DNA of 45,646 bases, taken from the NCBI GenBank assembly GCA_002432425.1, contig DJEL01000050.1, positions 1-45,646 of the forward strand. The letters are read 5' to 3'. The notes under the pieces are model-generated. The model was not told the origin of the DNA. It saw nothing but the letters and a program-made list of their open reading frames with translations, and ran no database searches. Source of the stretch: Lachnospiraceae bacterium UBA5899 (lineage in GTDB: Bacteria > Bacillota > Clostridia > Lachnospirales > Lachnospiraceae). The position numbers and the translations under genes were made by a program. How positions within the stretch are numbered: position 1 is the first letter of the stretch; the number at the start of each line of letters is the position of its first letter. Below are positions 37,349 through 45,586 of the stretch, one piece after another.

Positions 37349-37831
37349 CTACAAAAATCTCTCCATGGAAGTCACCCGGATGCCGGAGAAGCTTTCCTCC
37401 GGTGCGCACGCATGAAATCCTGTTTTACGGTAAAAAGCCACCGCATAAGGCGCCGCTTTGACAGACATATAGATTTCTCCCCGTACTTCTTTGAGATACT
37501 TTGCCATTGTCTCTATCAGTGCCCTGCCCACTCCCTGCATATGATATTCTTCGTCTACAAATAACAGAGAAATAAAATTCCTCCCTCTTACGGAAATCTC
37601 TCCGATAATTTTTTCACCATCCAGTGCCACCAGCATAGGATATCTCCCGTTCAAAAACATCTGGTAAATCTTTCCGTTTGTCAGAAAATCCTGAAAATTA
37701 ATAACGCCCTCTTCTGTATAATCGGCTGCTTCGAAGCGCATAAAAGTCTGCCAGACCATCTGCATGGTTTCCGGCCAGTCCTCCGGCTTTGCCCATCTGA
37801 TCGTATAAGGAATATCCAAGATATTGCTCAT
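37349..37831 (-). CDS. GNAT family N-acetyltransferase
   Basis: 160 residues. The acetyl-CoA binding motif A reads FISLLFVDEEYHMQGVGRALIETM, with Q-x-x-G-x-G/A in QGVGRA; the C-terminal AVAFYRKTGFHACAPEE fits motif B. Substrate unknown. It is 14 bp upstream of the YesL gene and leads a GNAT-YesL-diguanylate cyclase unit, with its own promoter at 37867-37895. Confidence 0.9.
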   Translation of the reverse strand: MSNILDIPYTIRWAKPEDWPETMQMVWQTFMRFEAADYTEEGVINFQDFLTNGKIYQMFLNGRYPMLVALDGEKIIGEISVRGRNFISLLFVDEEYHMQGVGRALIETMAKYLKEVRGEIYMSVKAAPYAVAFYRKTGFHACAPEESFSGIRVTSMERFL

Positions 37832-37866
37832 ATAAGCCTTCTTCCGTTCTAAACGTTAATTAAGTT

Positions 37867-37895
37867 ATTATAACAAATGGAACCTTATCTCACAA
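37867..37895 (-). promoter_or_regulatory. Promoter of the GNAT-YesL-diguanylate cyclase unit
   Basis: On the minus strand TTGTGA (37895-37890), 17 bp, TATAAT (37872-37867). The -35 overlaps the last codons of the upstream hydrolase gene. Confidence 0.65.
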
Positions 37896-38820
37896 GATGC
37901 TGTTTTACCCAATTTTCAATATCTTCCATAATATCGTACCGGTCCGTTTCATTCATCAGCTCATGACGGTCCTTCGGGTACAGCTTTAAGGTAACGTCCT
38001 CCACGCCCGCTTCTATCAGGGCATTGTAGGTCTTCTTTACCCCTTTTCCGTATCCGCCCACGGGGTCGTCTTCACCGGAAATCACAAACAACGGTAAATC
38101 CCTGGGGATTTTCTTCATATTGTCCATACTGCGGGCACGGGAAACCAGTGTGCTTAAGGTCTTGAACCCGTTGGGTGTAAAATAAAAGCCGCAGTTGTCG
38201 TCCGCAATATATTTGTCCACTCTCTCCGTTTCCTTGGACAGCCAGTCAAAGCCGGTGCGCGGCGACTCCACCTTTTTGTTGTAGGAGCCGAAGGTTACCT
38301 TGTCCAGAAACTTACTGGGTACATTTTTACCGTGGAATACCCCTACCAGAGAAGTTACGGCTTTTCCGAAGGACACATACAGAGGGGACTTCATGCCGGT
38401 TCCCATAATGATGGCTCCCTGAATACCGGTGCCGTAACGGTAAATGTAGTTTCTGGTGATGAAGGAGCCCATGCTGTGTCCTAGAATAAAATAGGGAACG
38501 CCCGGATAAAGCTCCTGCGTCATTTTTTTCAGTCTGTGCACATCCCTGACCACAACCGTTGCCGGGTCCTGCTCGCAAAAATATCCTTTCACCCCACCTT
38601 CGGGCACGGATTTCCCGTGTCCTAAGTGGTCTTCTCCCGTCACAAGATAGCCTTTTCCGGTAAGGAACTCCGCCAGTTCCTCATACCGTTCCACATATTC
38701 CGCCATACCATGCACAATCTGTATAATTCCCTGAATGTTTTCACTCTCCGGCAGCCATCTGACCGCGTGGATTTTCGTAACATTGTCCCGGGACGCAAAT
38801 GTAAACTCCTCTTTTTTCAT
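37885..38820 (-). CDS. Alpha/beta hydrolase, monoacylglycerol lipase/lysophospholipase-like
   Basis: About 311 residues, no signal peptide. Serine hydrolase 4 pattern: IIQIVHGMAEYVERYEELAEFL with the oxyanion HGM, nucleophile GHSMGS (S116), acid in ISGEDDPVG and catalytic His in DRHELMNE. Such enzymes split monoacylglycerols or lysophospholipids in the cytoplasm. The start is set at 38820; an ATG four codons upstream at 38832 is possible. It follows metG by 70 bp without a clear terminator. Confidence 0.9.
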   Translation of the reverse strand: MKKEEFTFASRDNVTKIHAVRWLPESENIQGIIQIVHGMAEYVERYEELAEFLTGKGYLVTGEDHLGHGKSVPEGGVKGYFCEQDPATVVVRDVHRLKKMTQELYPGVPYFILGHSMGSFITRNYIYRYGTGIQGAIIMGTGMKSPLYVSFGKAVTSLVGVFHGKNVPSKFLDKVTFGSYNKKVESPRTGFDWLSKETERVDKYIADDNCGFYFTPNGFKTLSTLVSRARSMDNMKKIPRDLPLFVISGEDDPVGGYGKGVKKTYNALIEAGVEDVTLKLYPKDRHELMNETDRYDIMEDIENWVKQHLVR

Positions 38821-38890
38821 AGATAACCCCATCTTTCTCTATAAAATACCGGACATTACTGTGTCCATCATTTCCTAACCGCTTTGCAGA

Positions 38891-40855
38891 TTAGCAGATT
38901 TCCGCACCTGCGGGCATATCCTTCTCCGGCTTCATCAACGCCAGATTTCCTTCCGCATCCTCTGCACATAACAGCATACCTTCGGAAAGAACGCCTGCCA
39001 GCTTGGCGGGCTTTAAGTTCACCAGTACCATAACCTTTTTGCCCACCATTTCTTCCGGTGAGTAATAAGCCTTGATGCCGGACACAATCTGCTTTACCGT
39101 GCTGCCGATTTTAACCTGGGAGCACAGAAGCTTCTTGGACTTGGGCACTGCTTCACAGGCAATAATTTCGCCTACCTGGAACTGCATAGCGGCAAAATCC
39201 TCATAGGAAATTTCCGGCTTTGCTTCAATATCAATGCCTTTTTCTTCCTCTTCTTCCTTTGCTTTGGCAGCCATCATTGCCTGTGCCAGTTCTTCTTCCT
39301 TCTTTGCCACTTCCTTCATATCCAGACGGGCAAACAGAATTTCAGGCTCTGCCGTTACCTTGTTGCCGTTCTCATACAGGCCGAACTTCTTAAGGTCGCT
39401 GAAATCTCTTACGGAAGTATTCAACTGCTTCACAATCTTTTCAGCGGTTTCGGGCATATAGGGCTGCAGAAGAGATGCGCCGATGGTAATGCTTTCCACT
39501 AAATTGTAAAGCACGGTGGAAAGACGGTCGCTCTTTGCTTCATCCTTTGCCAGTACCCAGGGTTCTGTTTCGTCAATGTATTTGTTGCAGCGCTTGAAGA
39601 TACCGAAAATCTCGGTAATGGCATCTGCCACACGCAGAGTGCTCATCTTTTCTTTTACCTTGTCGTAGGTACCGGTTACCACTGCCTTTAAGTCACCATC
39701 CAGCGCTTCATCCACAGCACCCTTGTCGGCAACTACACCTCCATAGTATTTGTTGCTCATGGAAATGGTACGGTTTACCAGGTTGCCGAGGGTGTTGGCA
39801 AGGTCGGTATTGGTACGCTCCGCAATGAGCTCCCAGGTTGCGTTGCCGTCATTTTCATAAGGCATTTCGTGAATCATGTAATAACGGACCGCATCTACGC
39901 CGAAGAAATCTACCAGGTCATCCGCATAGATAATATTGCCCTTGGACTTGCTCATCTTGCCGCCGCTCATGAGTAACCAGGGATGTCCGAATACCTGCTT
40001 GGGCAGGGGTTCTCCCAGCGCCATCAGGAAAATGGGCCAATAAATCGTATGGAAACGGATAATGTCCTTGCCGATAAGGTGCAAATCCGCAGGCCAGTAT
40101 TTCTTGTACTGCTCGGTGCTGTTTCCGTCCGCGTCATAACCGATACCGGTAATGTAGTTGGTCAGCGCATCCAGCCATACATAAACTACATGCTTCGGGT
40201 CGAAGTCTACCGGAATGCCCCACTTGAAGGAAGTACGGGATACACATAAATCCTGCAGACCCGGCAGAAGGAAGTTGTTCATCATTTCGTTCTTGCGGGA
40301 AACCGGCTGGATAAATTCCGGGTGGGTGTTGATGTGTTCAATCAAGCGGTCCGCATATTTGCTCATCTTAAAGAAATACGCCTCTTCCTTAGCGGGCTTT
40401 ACTTCTCTGCCGCAGTCCGGGCACTTGCCGTCCATAAGCTGGGACTCTGTCCAGAAGGATTCACAGGGGGTACAGTAAAGACCTTCATAGGAACCCTTGT
40501 AAATATCACCCTGGTCGTATAATTTCCTGAAAATCTTCTGTACCTGTTTTTCATGGTAATCGTCTGTGGTACGGATAAAGTGGTCGTAGGAAATATTCAA
40601 AAGGTCGCACATATCCTTAATCTGTCCGGCTACCTTATCCACAAATTCCTTGGGGGTCACACCGGCTTCGTTGGCTTTCAATTCAATTTTCTGACCGTGC
40701 TCATCGGTACCGGTCTGAAAAAATACGTCATAGCCTTCGGCTCTTTTGTATCTGGCAATGCTGTCTGCCAGCACAATTTCATAATTGTTTCCGATGTGAG
40801 GCTTGCCCGATGTGTAGGCAATTGCTGTTGTGATGTAATACTTTTCTTTACTCAT
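38891..40855 (-). CDS. metG: Methionyl-tRNA synthetase
   Basis: 654 residues. Charges tRNA-Met with methionine. The HIGH-like motif is PHIGN near residue 19, the KMSKS motif is GGKMSKSKGN, and a zinc knuckle is seen as CTPCESF...CPDCG. The last ~105 residues (YEDFAAMQFQVGEIIACEAVPKSKKLL, VNLKPAKLAGVLSEGMLL) form the C-terminal tRNA-binding, Trbp111-like domain. A Glu/Lys-rich linker (~530-545) joins it. Expression is under a T-box leader (40951-41263). Confidence 0.97.
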   Translation of the reverse strand: MSKEKYYITTAIAYTSGKPHIGNNYEIVLADSIARYKRAEGYDVFFQTGTDEHGQKIELKANEAGVTPKEFVDKVAGQIKDMCDLLNISYDHFIRTTDDYHEKQVQKIFRKLYDQGDIYKGSYEGLYCTPCESFWTESQLMDGKCPDCGREVKPAKEEAYFFKMSKYADRLIEHINTHPEFIQPVSRKNEMMNNFLLPGLQDLCVSRTSFKWGIPVDFDPKHVVYVWLDALTNYITGIGYDADGNSTEQYKKYWPADLHLIGKDIIRFHTIYWPIFLMALGEPLPKQVFGHPWLLMSGGKMSKSKGNIIYADDLVDFFGVDAVRYYMIHEMPYENDGNATWELIAERTNTDLANTLGNLVNRTISMSNKYYGGVVADKGAVDEALDGDLKAVVTGTYDKVKEKMSTLRVADAITEIFGIFKRCNKYIDETEPWVLAKDEAKSDRLSTVLYNLVESITIGASLLQPYMPETAEKIVKQLNTSVRDFSDLKKFGLYENGNKVTAEPEILFARLDMKEVAKKEEELAQAMMAAKAKEEEEEKGIDIEAKPEISYEDFAAMQFQVGEIIACEAVPKSKKLLCSQVKIGSTVKQIVSGIKAYYSPEEMVGKKVMVLVNLKPAKLAGVLSEGMLLCAEDAEGNLALMKPEKDMPAGAEIC

Positions 40856-40950
40856 TTTTTACTTCCTTTCTCCCTAAAACTTTCATGCATACTTTTCTCT
40901 ATGCTTTCGCATGGAAGGCCGCCCGCATCCCTGCGGTACTTTTTCTAATA

Positions 40951-41263
40951 TAAAAACCCGCCTTCCCATACGTAATCCGTACAAGAAGACGGGAGCTTGA
41001 CCCGTGGTACCACTTCTCTTTATCCTTCCTTCACAGGAAAGACCTCTGCAAGTGCCCGTTAGCACTCTCCGCTATAACAGGCGGACCTGTTGCAACCTAA
41101 CCTTCCTGCCTTCCGGATCCTCCCGCAAGCTACCGGCTCAGTGCACTGCTCGGAAGCCATGTTCCCCAAAGTCCGTGTCCGTCTCCTTCCAGCCTGCATG
41201 AAACCATGTCCGGGAAACTTCTCTGTAAGACCTTTCCAAAGGTACTCTCTTCGTCAACGCTTT
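40951..41263 (-). promoter_or_regulatory. T-box leader of metG
   Basis: A ~310-nt leader fills the 482-bp gap before metG. On the minus strand the T-box core AAGTGGTACCACGGG (41015-41001) carries TGGT, which can pair with the ACCA end of uncharged tRNA-Met. It is followed by a terminator stem (CCCGTCTTC...GAAGGCGGG) with TTTTT at 40956-40952. Upstream the AGAGAGTACC element marks the 5' side of the specifier loop, and GAACATGGC holds a candidate ATG specifier at 41160-41158. Low methionine charging should allow read-through into metG. The rest of the gap, 40856-40950, holds no gene. Confidence 0.85.
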
Positions 41264-41269
41264 CTTTTA

Positions 41270-41298
41270 AGAATAGCACACATTATAAAATCTGTCAA
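41270..41298 (-). promoter_or_regulatory. metG promoter
   Basis: On the minus strand TTGACA (41298-41293), 17 bp, TATTCT (41275-41270). A 6-bp inverted repeat AATCTG-N6-CAGATT (41289-41306) overlaps the -35. It lies 40-68 bp after the natB-like stop. Confidence 0.78.
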
Positions 41299-41337
41299 AA
41301 CAGATTATCTTTCTTATTCTGTCTCTTTTTCCCGAAT

Positions 41338-42522
41338 TTATTTGGAGAACATTACTTTTTCATCGTTAAACATCCTAGTCAGGATAAAGGTAAGAATACC
41401 TGCATAAATCAGGTTGCATACCATGGTGAGCACCACATTCACGGTGCTGCACTGGAAGGAGAAAATATCGTACATGCTTCTCACGCTGTTAAAGACCGGA
41501 ATAAAGGAATAGGCAATGCTGCTCTCTCCGCCGCCGCTGAACATGGGAATGAGACTGACACCCATTACGACAATCATAAGCGGAGAAATGGCGGTGCCCG
41601 CTGCCTTTACGCTCTTGGACATGGCGGAAATAATGGAAATTACCGCTACCAGAAGCAGGACGGTTGTTAAAATCAGTCCCAGAAGCAGACCGTAATCCGC
41701 CACGCTGTATACACTGGCGTCCATGCCGGAGCCTTCCTCCATTCCCATCAGGTTCGGCAGGGAAAGCATGGTGCCTAGGAAGCTGGACAGACCGGACAGG
41801 AGCGCAATGGCGCTTAAGCTGATGATTTTGCCCAGTGCAAGGGAGCTTCTCTTCATAGGGGTAACCAGCAGGGTGGCAATAGTGCCTCTTTCCTTTTCCC
41901 CGGCAATGGACTCCGGTGCTACCGCCATACAGCCGCTGAACAGGAAAATCATTAGCAGCATGGGCAGCATCATGGAGAATATCTGACCTACCACGTCTTC
42001 CTTGGTGGCGCAGTCATACACACCGTCCCCGGCATTTACGTCAAACTTGTTTGTCATGGATGCTTCGTAGCTGTCCAGAAGGTCGTTTACCGTGCTCTTT
42101 ATCTGTTCGGAGTCGGTTTTGGTGGAATTGTAGTAAATCTCCACATTGGGTGCAGCCACACCGCTTTTTACATCATAGGCTGCGATTTCCTCGGAAAAGT
42201 CTTCCGGGAATACCACCAGTACATCCGCTTCTTTATCCTGTATTTTCTGTTTTACGGCATCCGTATCCGCTTCCGCCGTATCTTTCCAGTCTGCGGAAAG
42301 CTCTTCAAAGGAGTCCTTCAGTTCGTCCGGCAGGTTTACCACATAAGCATCCGCCACATATGTGTCATCCGCCATGAACTGCTTCATCATGCCCTGACCC
42401 ATAATGGTATACATAATGTAAATCACAAGACCCGGCATAATAACGGTGGTAAAGAATAAATTTTTATCCCCGAAAAAGCGGGCAAATTCCTTTTTAATAA
42501 TGGTCAGCATATCTTTTCTCAT
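41338..42522 (-). CDS. ABC-2 type permease, NatB-like
   Basis: 394 residues. One N-terminal helix, a large extracytoplasmic domain (~45-175; VNLPDELKDSF, VVFPEDFSEEI), then five or six helices. ESIAGEKERGTIATLLVTPMKRSSLALGKIISL is the coupling-helix motif of NatB/ABC-2 permeases. Family members export sodium ions, or antimicrobial compounds, across the membrane. It overlaps the ATPase gene by four bases (ATGA). The substrate is unknown. Last gene of the CPBP-XRE-DUF3169-ABC cluster. Confidence 0.9.
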   Translation of the reverse strand: MRKDMLTIIKKEFARFFGDKNLFFTTVIMPGLVIYIMYTIMGQGMMKQFMADDTYVADAYVVNLPDELKDSFEELSADWKDTAEADTDAVKQKIQDKEADVLVVFPEDFSEEIAAYDVKSGVAAPNVEIYYNSTKTDSEQIKSTVNDLLDSYEASMTNKFDVNAGDGVYDCATKEDVVGQIFSMMLPMLLMIFLFSGCMAVAPESIAGEKERGTIATLLVTPMKRSSLALGKIISLSAIALLSGLSSFLGTMLSLPNLMGMEEGSGMDASVYSVADYGLLLGLILTTVLLLVAVISIISAMSKSVKAAGTAISPLMIVVMGVSLIPMFSGGGESSIAYSFIPVFNSVRSMYDIFSFQCSTVNVVLTMVCNLIYAGILTFILTRMFNDEKVMFSK

Positions 42523-43295
42523 GCGATATCACCTGCTTTCTCTTTATAAATCTCGAAAAATCTGTCCTCTAAGCTCATTCCCTGGCAGATGGCATCCAGT
42601 GTATCGCATGCTTCCATGTGACCGTTGATGATAATTCCCACTCTGTCGCAGATTTTTTCAATCAGGCTGAAAATGTGGGTGGACACGATAATGGTCTTGC
42701 CCTGTGCCTTTAAGTCCAGCAAAAAGTCCGTCACCACCTTGGCGGTCAGAACATCCAGACCGTTTGTAGGCTCGTCGAAAATAATAATATCGGGGTCGTG
42801 CACCAGAGAGATGGCAAGGGAAGCCTTCTGCTTCATACCGGTGGACAGGTTGCCCACCTTTACCTCGGCAAATTCATCAATGCCGAAACGCTTAAACAAA
42901 AGCTCTTTTCTCTGTTTTCTGCTCTCCGCATCCATACCGTGTAAATCCGCGAAGAAATCAAACAGATAATTGGGGGTAAAGAAATCCTCCAGCTTCAGCT
43001 CGCTGGTTAAAAATCCAATCTTGCTGCGCACCTCTTCCGGCTCCTTTACAATGCTGGCGCCGTCCAGTACGGCATCCCCGCCGTCCGGTTTGATTAAGGT
43101 TGCCAGCATACGCAGTGTAGTGGTTTTGCCGGCTCCGTTGGGACCTAACAATCCGAACACTTCTCCTCTGTATGCGGTAAAGGAAAGGTCATTGACCGCC
43201 ACCTTTACTTTTTCTTTGGTCTTTTCGATTTTCTGTTGTTTGGCAGACAGCTTAAATGTCTTTTTCAAGCCCTGCACCTTCAATATTTCTTCCAT
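42519..43295 (-). CDS. ABC exporter ATP-binding protein, NatA-like
   Basis: 258 residues. Walker A GPNGAGKTT, Q-loop FLTSELKLEDFFTPNYLF, signature LSTGM (in place of the usual LSGGQ, as in NatA/CcmA-type ATPases), Walker B IIIFDEPTNGLD and H-loop STH. GAGGG lies upstream. A Lys/Gln/Glu-rich stretch near residues 16-32 precedes the NBD core. Translationally coupled to the permease by ATGA overlap; the 101-bp gap from the DUF3169 gene shows two hairpins able to pair in alternative ways. Confidence 0.92.
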   Translation of the reverse strand: MEEILKVQGLKKTFKLSAKQQKIEKTKEKVKVAVNDLSFTAYRGEVFGLLGPNGAGKTTTLRMLATLIKPDGGDAVLDGASIVKEPEEVRSKIGFLTSELKLEDFFTPNYLFDFFADLHGMDAESRKQRKELLFKRFGIDEFAEVKVGNLSTGMKQKASLAISLVHDPDIIIFDEPTNGLDVLTAKVVTDFLLDLKAQGKTIIVSTHIFSLIEKICDRVGIIINGHMEACDTLDAICQGMSLEDRFFEIYKEKAGDIA

Positions 43296-43309
43296 ATTCC
43301 CTCTTTTCC

Positions 43310-43375
43310 ACGCACCTAAGTTGTATGTAGCTGTGCGTTCTTTGCATATAGAAACCCGTGCGCTTTTGTCCGCAC
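43310..43375 (-). other. Alternative hairpin pair between the DUF3169 gene and natA-like gene
   Basis: On the minus strand, GTGCG (43375-43371), CGCAC (43362-43358), ACGCAC (43338-43333) and GTGCGT (43315-43310) occur in that order. Each GTGCG can pair with either CGCAC, so two folds exclude each other. No T-tract follows. Otherwise the 101-bp gap holds only the natA ribosome binding site. Confidence 0.45.
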
Positions 43376-43396
43376 AGGAATACTTTCCGGTTGTTG

Positions 43397-44227
43397 TCAG
43401 TCATTCATCATCTTCCGTGCCCTTTTGCAGGAAATCTGATAGGTGACGTTCTGTATGAGCCAGATAAATGCCGGTACCAGCATGGGCAGAAGACCAATCT
43501 CGATTACCATGCCCAGCATCATAAAAATAAGCATGAATATCATGCATGAAATGCCCGTCACCTGTAAGGTATGGTAGGAAGCAATTCCTATCTGGCGGCG
43601 TTCCGCCTCATCACAACTGTCATACCACTGTTTTTTAAACTTCTTATCATACAGACTGCCCTTCTTTTCCGGGTTCATTTCCTTTGCCATATTGACAGCC
43701 ACATGCTGCATATGGAAGGAACCGTATACATAGAGTAAAAAGAAAACGATGCACATTGTCATGGTGAAGGTATCATCTGCGGCATGCATGCAGTAGGACG
43801 CAATGCCGAAGCAGATAAAATTCATAATCGCCATTACGTTGGCAAGTGCCAGGGAAACATTCAGCGTATCATCTATTCTGTCATAATCCTCGTCCAAATC
43901 CGTGCTTTCCTTCTGGATTTTCCGTGCCTTACGGTAAAAGCATTCCGATGTTGTCCAGAATACGGCACCCGATACCACCGTAACGTACCGGAACGGAATT
44001 ACCAGACTGCCCTGCACCAAAGATAAAAGCTCCGGGAAGGACAGTTCATTTGCCGCCATGTAGTCTTCGAGAAAGCCCATCAGAACTCCCGCTGTTCCTC
44101 CTACGATAGCGCCGATGAAAAGGAGTATTATAAATTTCCAATAGAATTTTTTATCCTCTGTTTTTATGTTTTTCAGTCTTTCTGTATTTTTTTCCTGTCT
44201 GGTTTCTTCTAATCTTTCCTCATTCAT
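43397..44227 (-). CDS. DUF3169 family membrane protein
   Basis: About 276 residues. A charged N-terminal region (~1-35) precedes six or so membrane helices. RIDDTLNVSLALANVMAIMNFICFGIAS and QHVAVNMAKEMNPEKKGSLYDKKFKKQWYDSCDEAERRQIGIASY, given here as the blocks NPEKKGS and WYDSCDEAE, fit DUF3169, a family usually encoded beside small XRE regulators. Its function is not known. The start at 44227 has GGAGAGG upstream and overlaps the XRE gene by 8 bp. An ATG 10 codons earlier is less likely. Confidence 0.78.
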   Translation of the reverse strand: MNEERLEETRQEKNTERLKNIKTEDKKFYWKFIILLFIGAIVGGTAGVLMGFLEDYMAANELSFPELLSLVQGSLVIPFRYVTVVSGAVFWTTSECFYRKARKIQKESTDLDEDYDRIDDTLNVSLALANVMAIMNFICFGIASYCMHAADDTFTMTMCIVFFLLYVYGSFHMQHVAVNMAKEMNPEKKGSLYDKKFKKQWYDSCDEAERRQIGIASYHTLQVTGISCMIFMLIFMMLGMVIEIGLLPMLVPAFIWLIQNVTYQISCKRARKMMND

Positions 44228-44441
44228 TCTCTTTTTCCTCTCCTTCCTCATATTCAAAAATATCCTCTACCTGCACACCGAAATATCCGGCAATCTTCAG
44301 TGCCAATGTAACGGAAGGAGAATAGTCTCCTCTCTCAATCAGGCTGATGGTCTGACGGCTGGCATTCACCATGCTTCCCAGCTCCTGCTGGTTAATGTTC
44401 TTCTTTGCCCTGTATTCTTTCAAATGATTTTTCAAAGGCAT
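44220..44441 (-). CDS. Small XRE-family (Cro/CI-type) regulator
   Basis: About 73 residues consisting of little more than one helix-turn-helix: LKEYRAKKNINQQELGSMVNASRQTISLIERGDYSPSVTLALKIAGYFGV. The acidic C-terminus (EYEEGEEKENE) is short. GTGAGGA fits the ATG at 44441 best; one ATG two codons upstream sits too near. It lies 21 bp after the CPBP gene and overlaps the DUF3169 gene. It is the natural candidate to bind the three palindromes at 45516-45585, giving autoregulation. Confidence 0.92.
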   Translation of the reverse strand: MPLKNHLKEYRAKKNINQQELGSMVNASRQTISLIERGDYSPSVTLALKIAGYFGVQVEDIFEYEEGEEKENE

Positions 44442-44462
44442 ATGCATTCCTCACATTCTTTC

Positions 44463-45503
44463 TTAAAATCGCATATAATTCGTGATGAAAATAAACAGAA
44501 TATAAATCATGAATAAAAGCATACCCCAGTTAATCCATGCCGCCGCAAATTTGCCTTTTGCCACATATTTAGGCGGCTTTACAAGGAAGAACTTCTTTTT
44601 GGCAAGTGCTACGATTAAAAGAACAATACCGGCAATGGCAAGGCACGCCAGAAATCCCAGCCATGCATATAACACAAGGAGTTTCGGAAGCATATCGCCC
44701 ATTAACGCCTCTAAATTGCCGCTTGTTTCTGCCGACAACAGCTCATCATATCCTACCCACTGCAGGATGCCTACGGAGCCGATGGATGTGGTCAGGTTCA
44801 CTGCCATGTGTAAAAAGATGGTGTAACGGATGCGTCCGGTACGGATATAAATATAGGCAAACAGCATACCCAGGCCTGCCGCAAAGAAGCACTGGCTGAA
44901 GTTGCCGTGGAACAGTCCGAACATAAGACCGGAGGTAAGAACTGCCATACCTTCACCGTATTTTACGGTGCGGTCAATGATGAACTTACGGAAAATCATC
45001 TCCTCCACCATGGGAGCCAAAATACCTACCGTAAGAATGCGGTAAATGGGATTGGAGTTCAGCATCAGGTTCTGCAGGGTAGCGGCGTCTGTGGAGCTGC
45101 TCTGGGTAAACAGGCTGATTACGGTATCCAAAATCGTACCGATAACCATACCGACGGCACAGATGCCGGCACACATAAGCGCCGCAATAAGCCATTTGCC
45201 GAAGCCCATTTTATGCTGCATGATTTTTACACGATCCTTTTTACCACCTATTAAATATAAAATCGGGAAGGCAATCATATACATGGGAATAATCATCACG
45301 CCCCAGATATACCATTCCGCAGCATAAACACTTTCCCCGAACAATTCGGGGACCGCCAGCGTGTACAGGGTCTGCGCCGCCACGACGATGACCGCATACA
45401 GGAAAATTTTCCATTCTACCCGGCAGTAAGCCTTTCTCATGGGTTTCTTATAATCTTCCTGCGGTGCGTAGGGATTTCCATTCTTCTCAAATTGTCCTTC
45501 CAT
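44463..45503 (-). CDS. CPBP family intramembrane metalloprotease
   Basis: 346 residues, seven or eight membrane helices. The CPBP (CAAX/Abi) motifs are intact: EEMIFR (E167, E168, R172), FGLFHGN (H199) and FLHMAVN (H232, N236). Such proteases process prenylated or peptide substrates, or confer self-immunity to bacteriocins in lactic acid bacteria. The start at 45503 has AGGAGG 7 nt upstream; an earlier ATG at 45521 lies at the operator and is not favoured. First gene of the cluster, directly behind the triple palindrome. Confidence 0.92.
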   Translation of the reverse strand: MEGQFEKNGNPYAPQEDYKKPMRKAYCRVEWKIFLYAVIVVAAQTLYTLAVPELFGESVYAAEWYIWGVMIIPMYMIAFPILYLIGGKKDRVKIMQHKMGFGKWLIAALMCAGICAVGMVIGTILDTVISLFTQSSSTDAATLQNLMLNSNPIYRILTVGILAPMVEEMIFRKFIIDRTVKYGEGMAVLTSGLMFGLFHGNFSQCFFAAGLGMLFAYIYIRTGRIRYTIFLHMAVNLTTSIGSVGILQWVGYDELLSAETSGNLEALMGDMLPKLLVLYAWLGFLACLAIAGIVLLIVALAKKKFFLVKPPKYVAKGKFAAAWINWGMLLFMIYILFIFITNYMRF

Positions 45504-45515
45504 TTGTTTTCCTCC

Positions 45516-45585
45516 TGACATTTATTCTTGTCATTCTGACAACTATTCTTGTCACATATACTATCATTGACAAAGATAGTTGTCA
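45516..45585 (-). promoter_or_regulatory. Three-copy palindromic operator TGACA-N8-TGTCA
   Basis: Perfect 5-8-5 palindromes lie at 45516-45533, 45537-45554 and 45568-45585. Their centres are 21 and 31 bp apart, about two and three turns of DNA, so all copies face the same side. The first copy lies between the ribosome binding site and the second; the third overlaps the -35 box. The N8 spacers differ in sequence. This is the pattern of a multi-dimer repressor site, most likely for the XRE protein. Confidence 0.88.
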
Positions 45586-45586
45586 A
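45558..45586 (-). promoter_or_regulatory. Promoter of the CPBP-XRE-DUF3169-NatAB cluster
   Basis: On the minus strand TTGACA (45586-45581), 17 bp, TAGTAT (45563-45558). The -35 overlaps the third palindrome and the predicted start near 45551 lies in the second one. The bases 45587-45646 are AT-rich and hold no gene. Confidence 0.8.

Noticed and set aside
43296..43396. A separate promoter for the NatAB-type genes
   Set aside because: CTGACA at the DUF3169 stop has no -10 at a proper distance.
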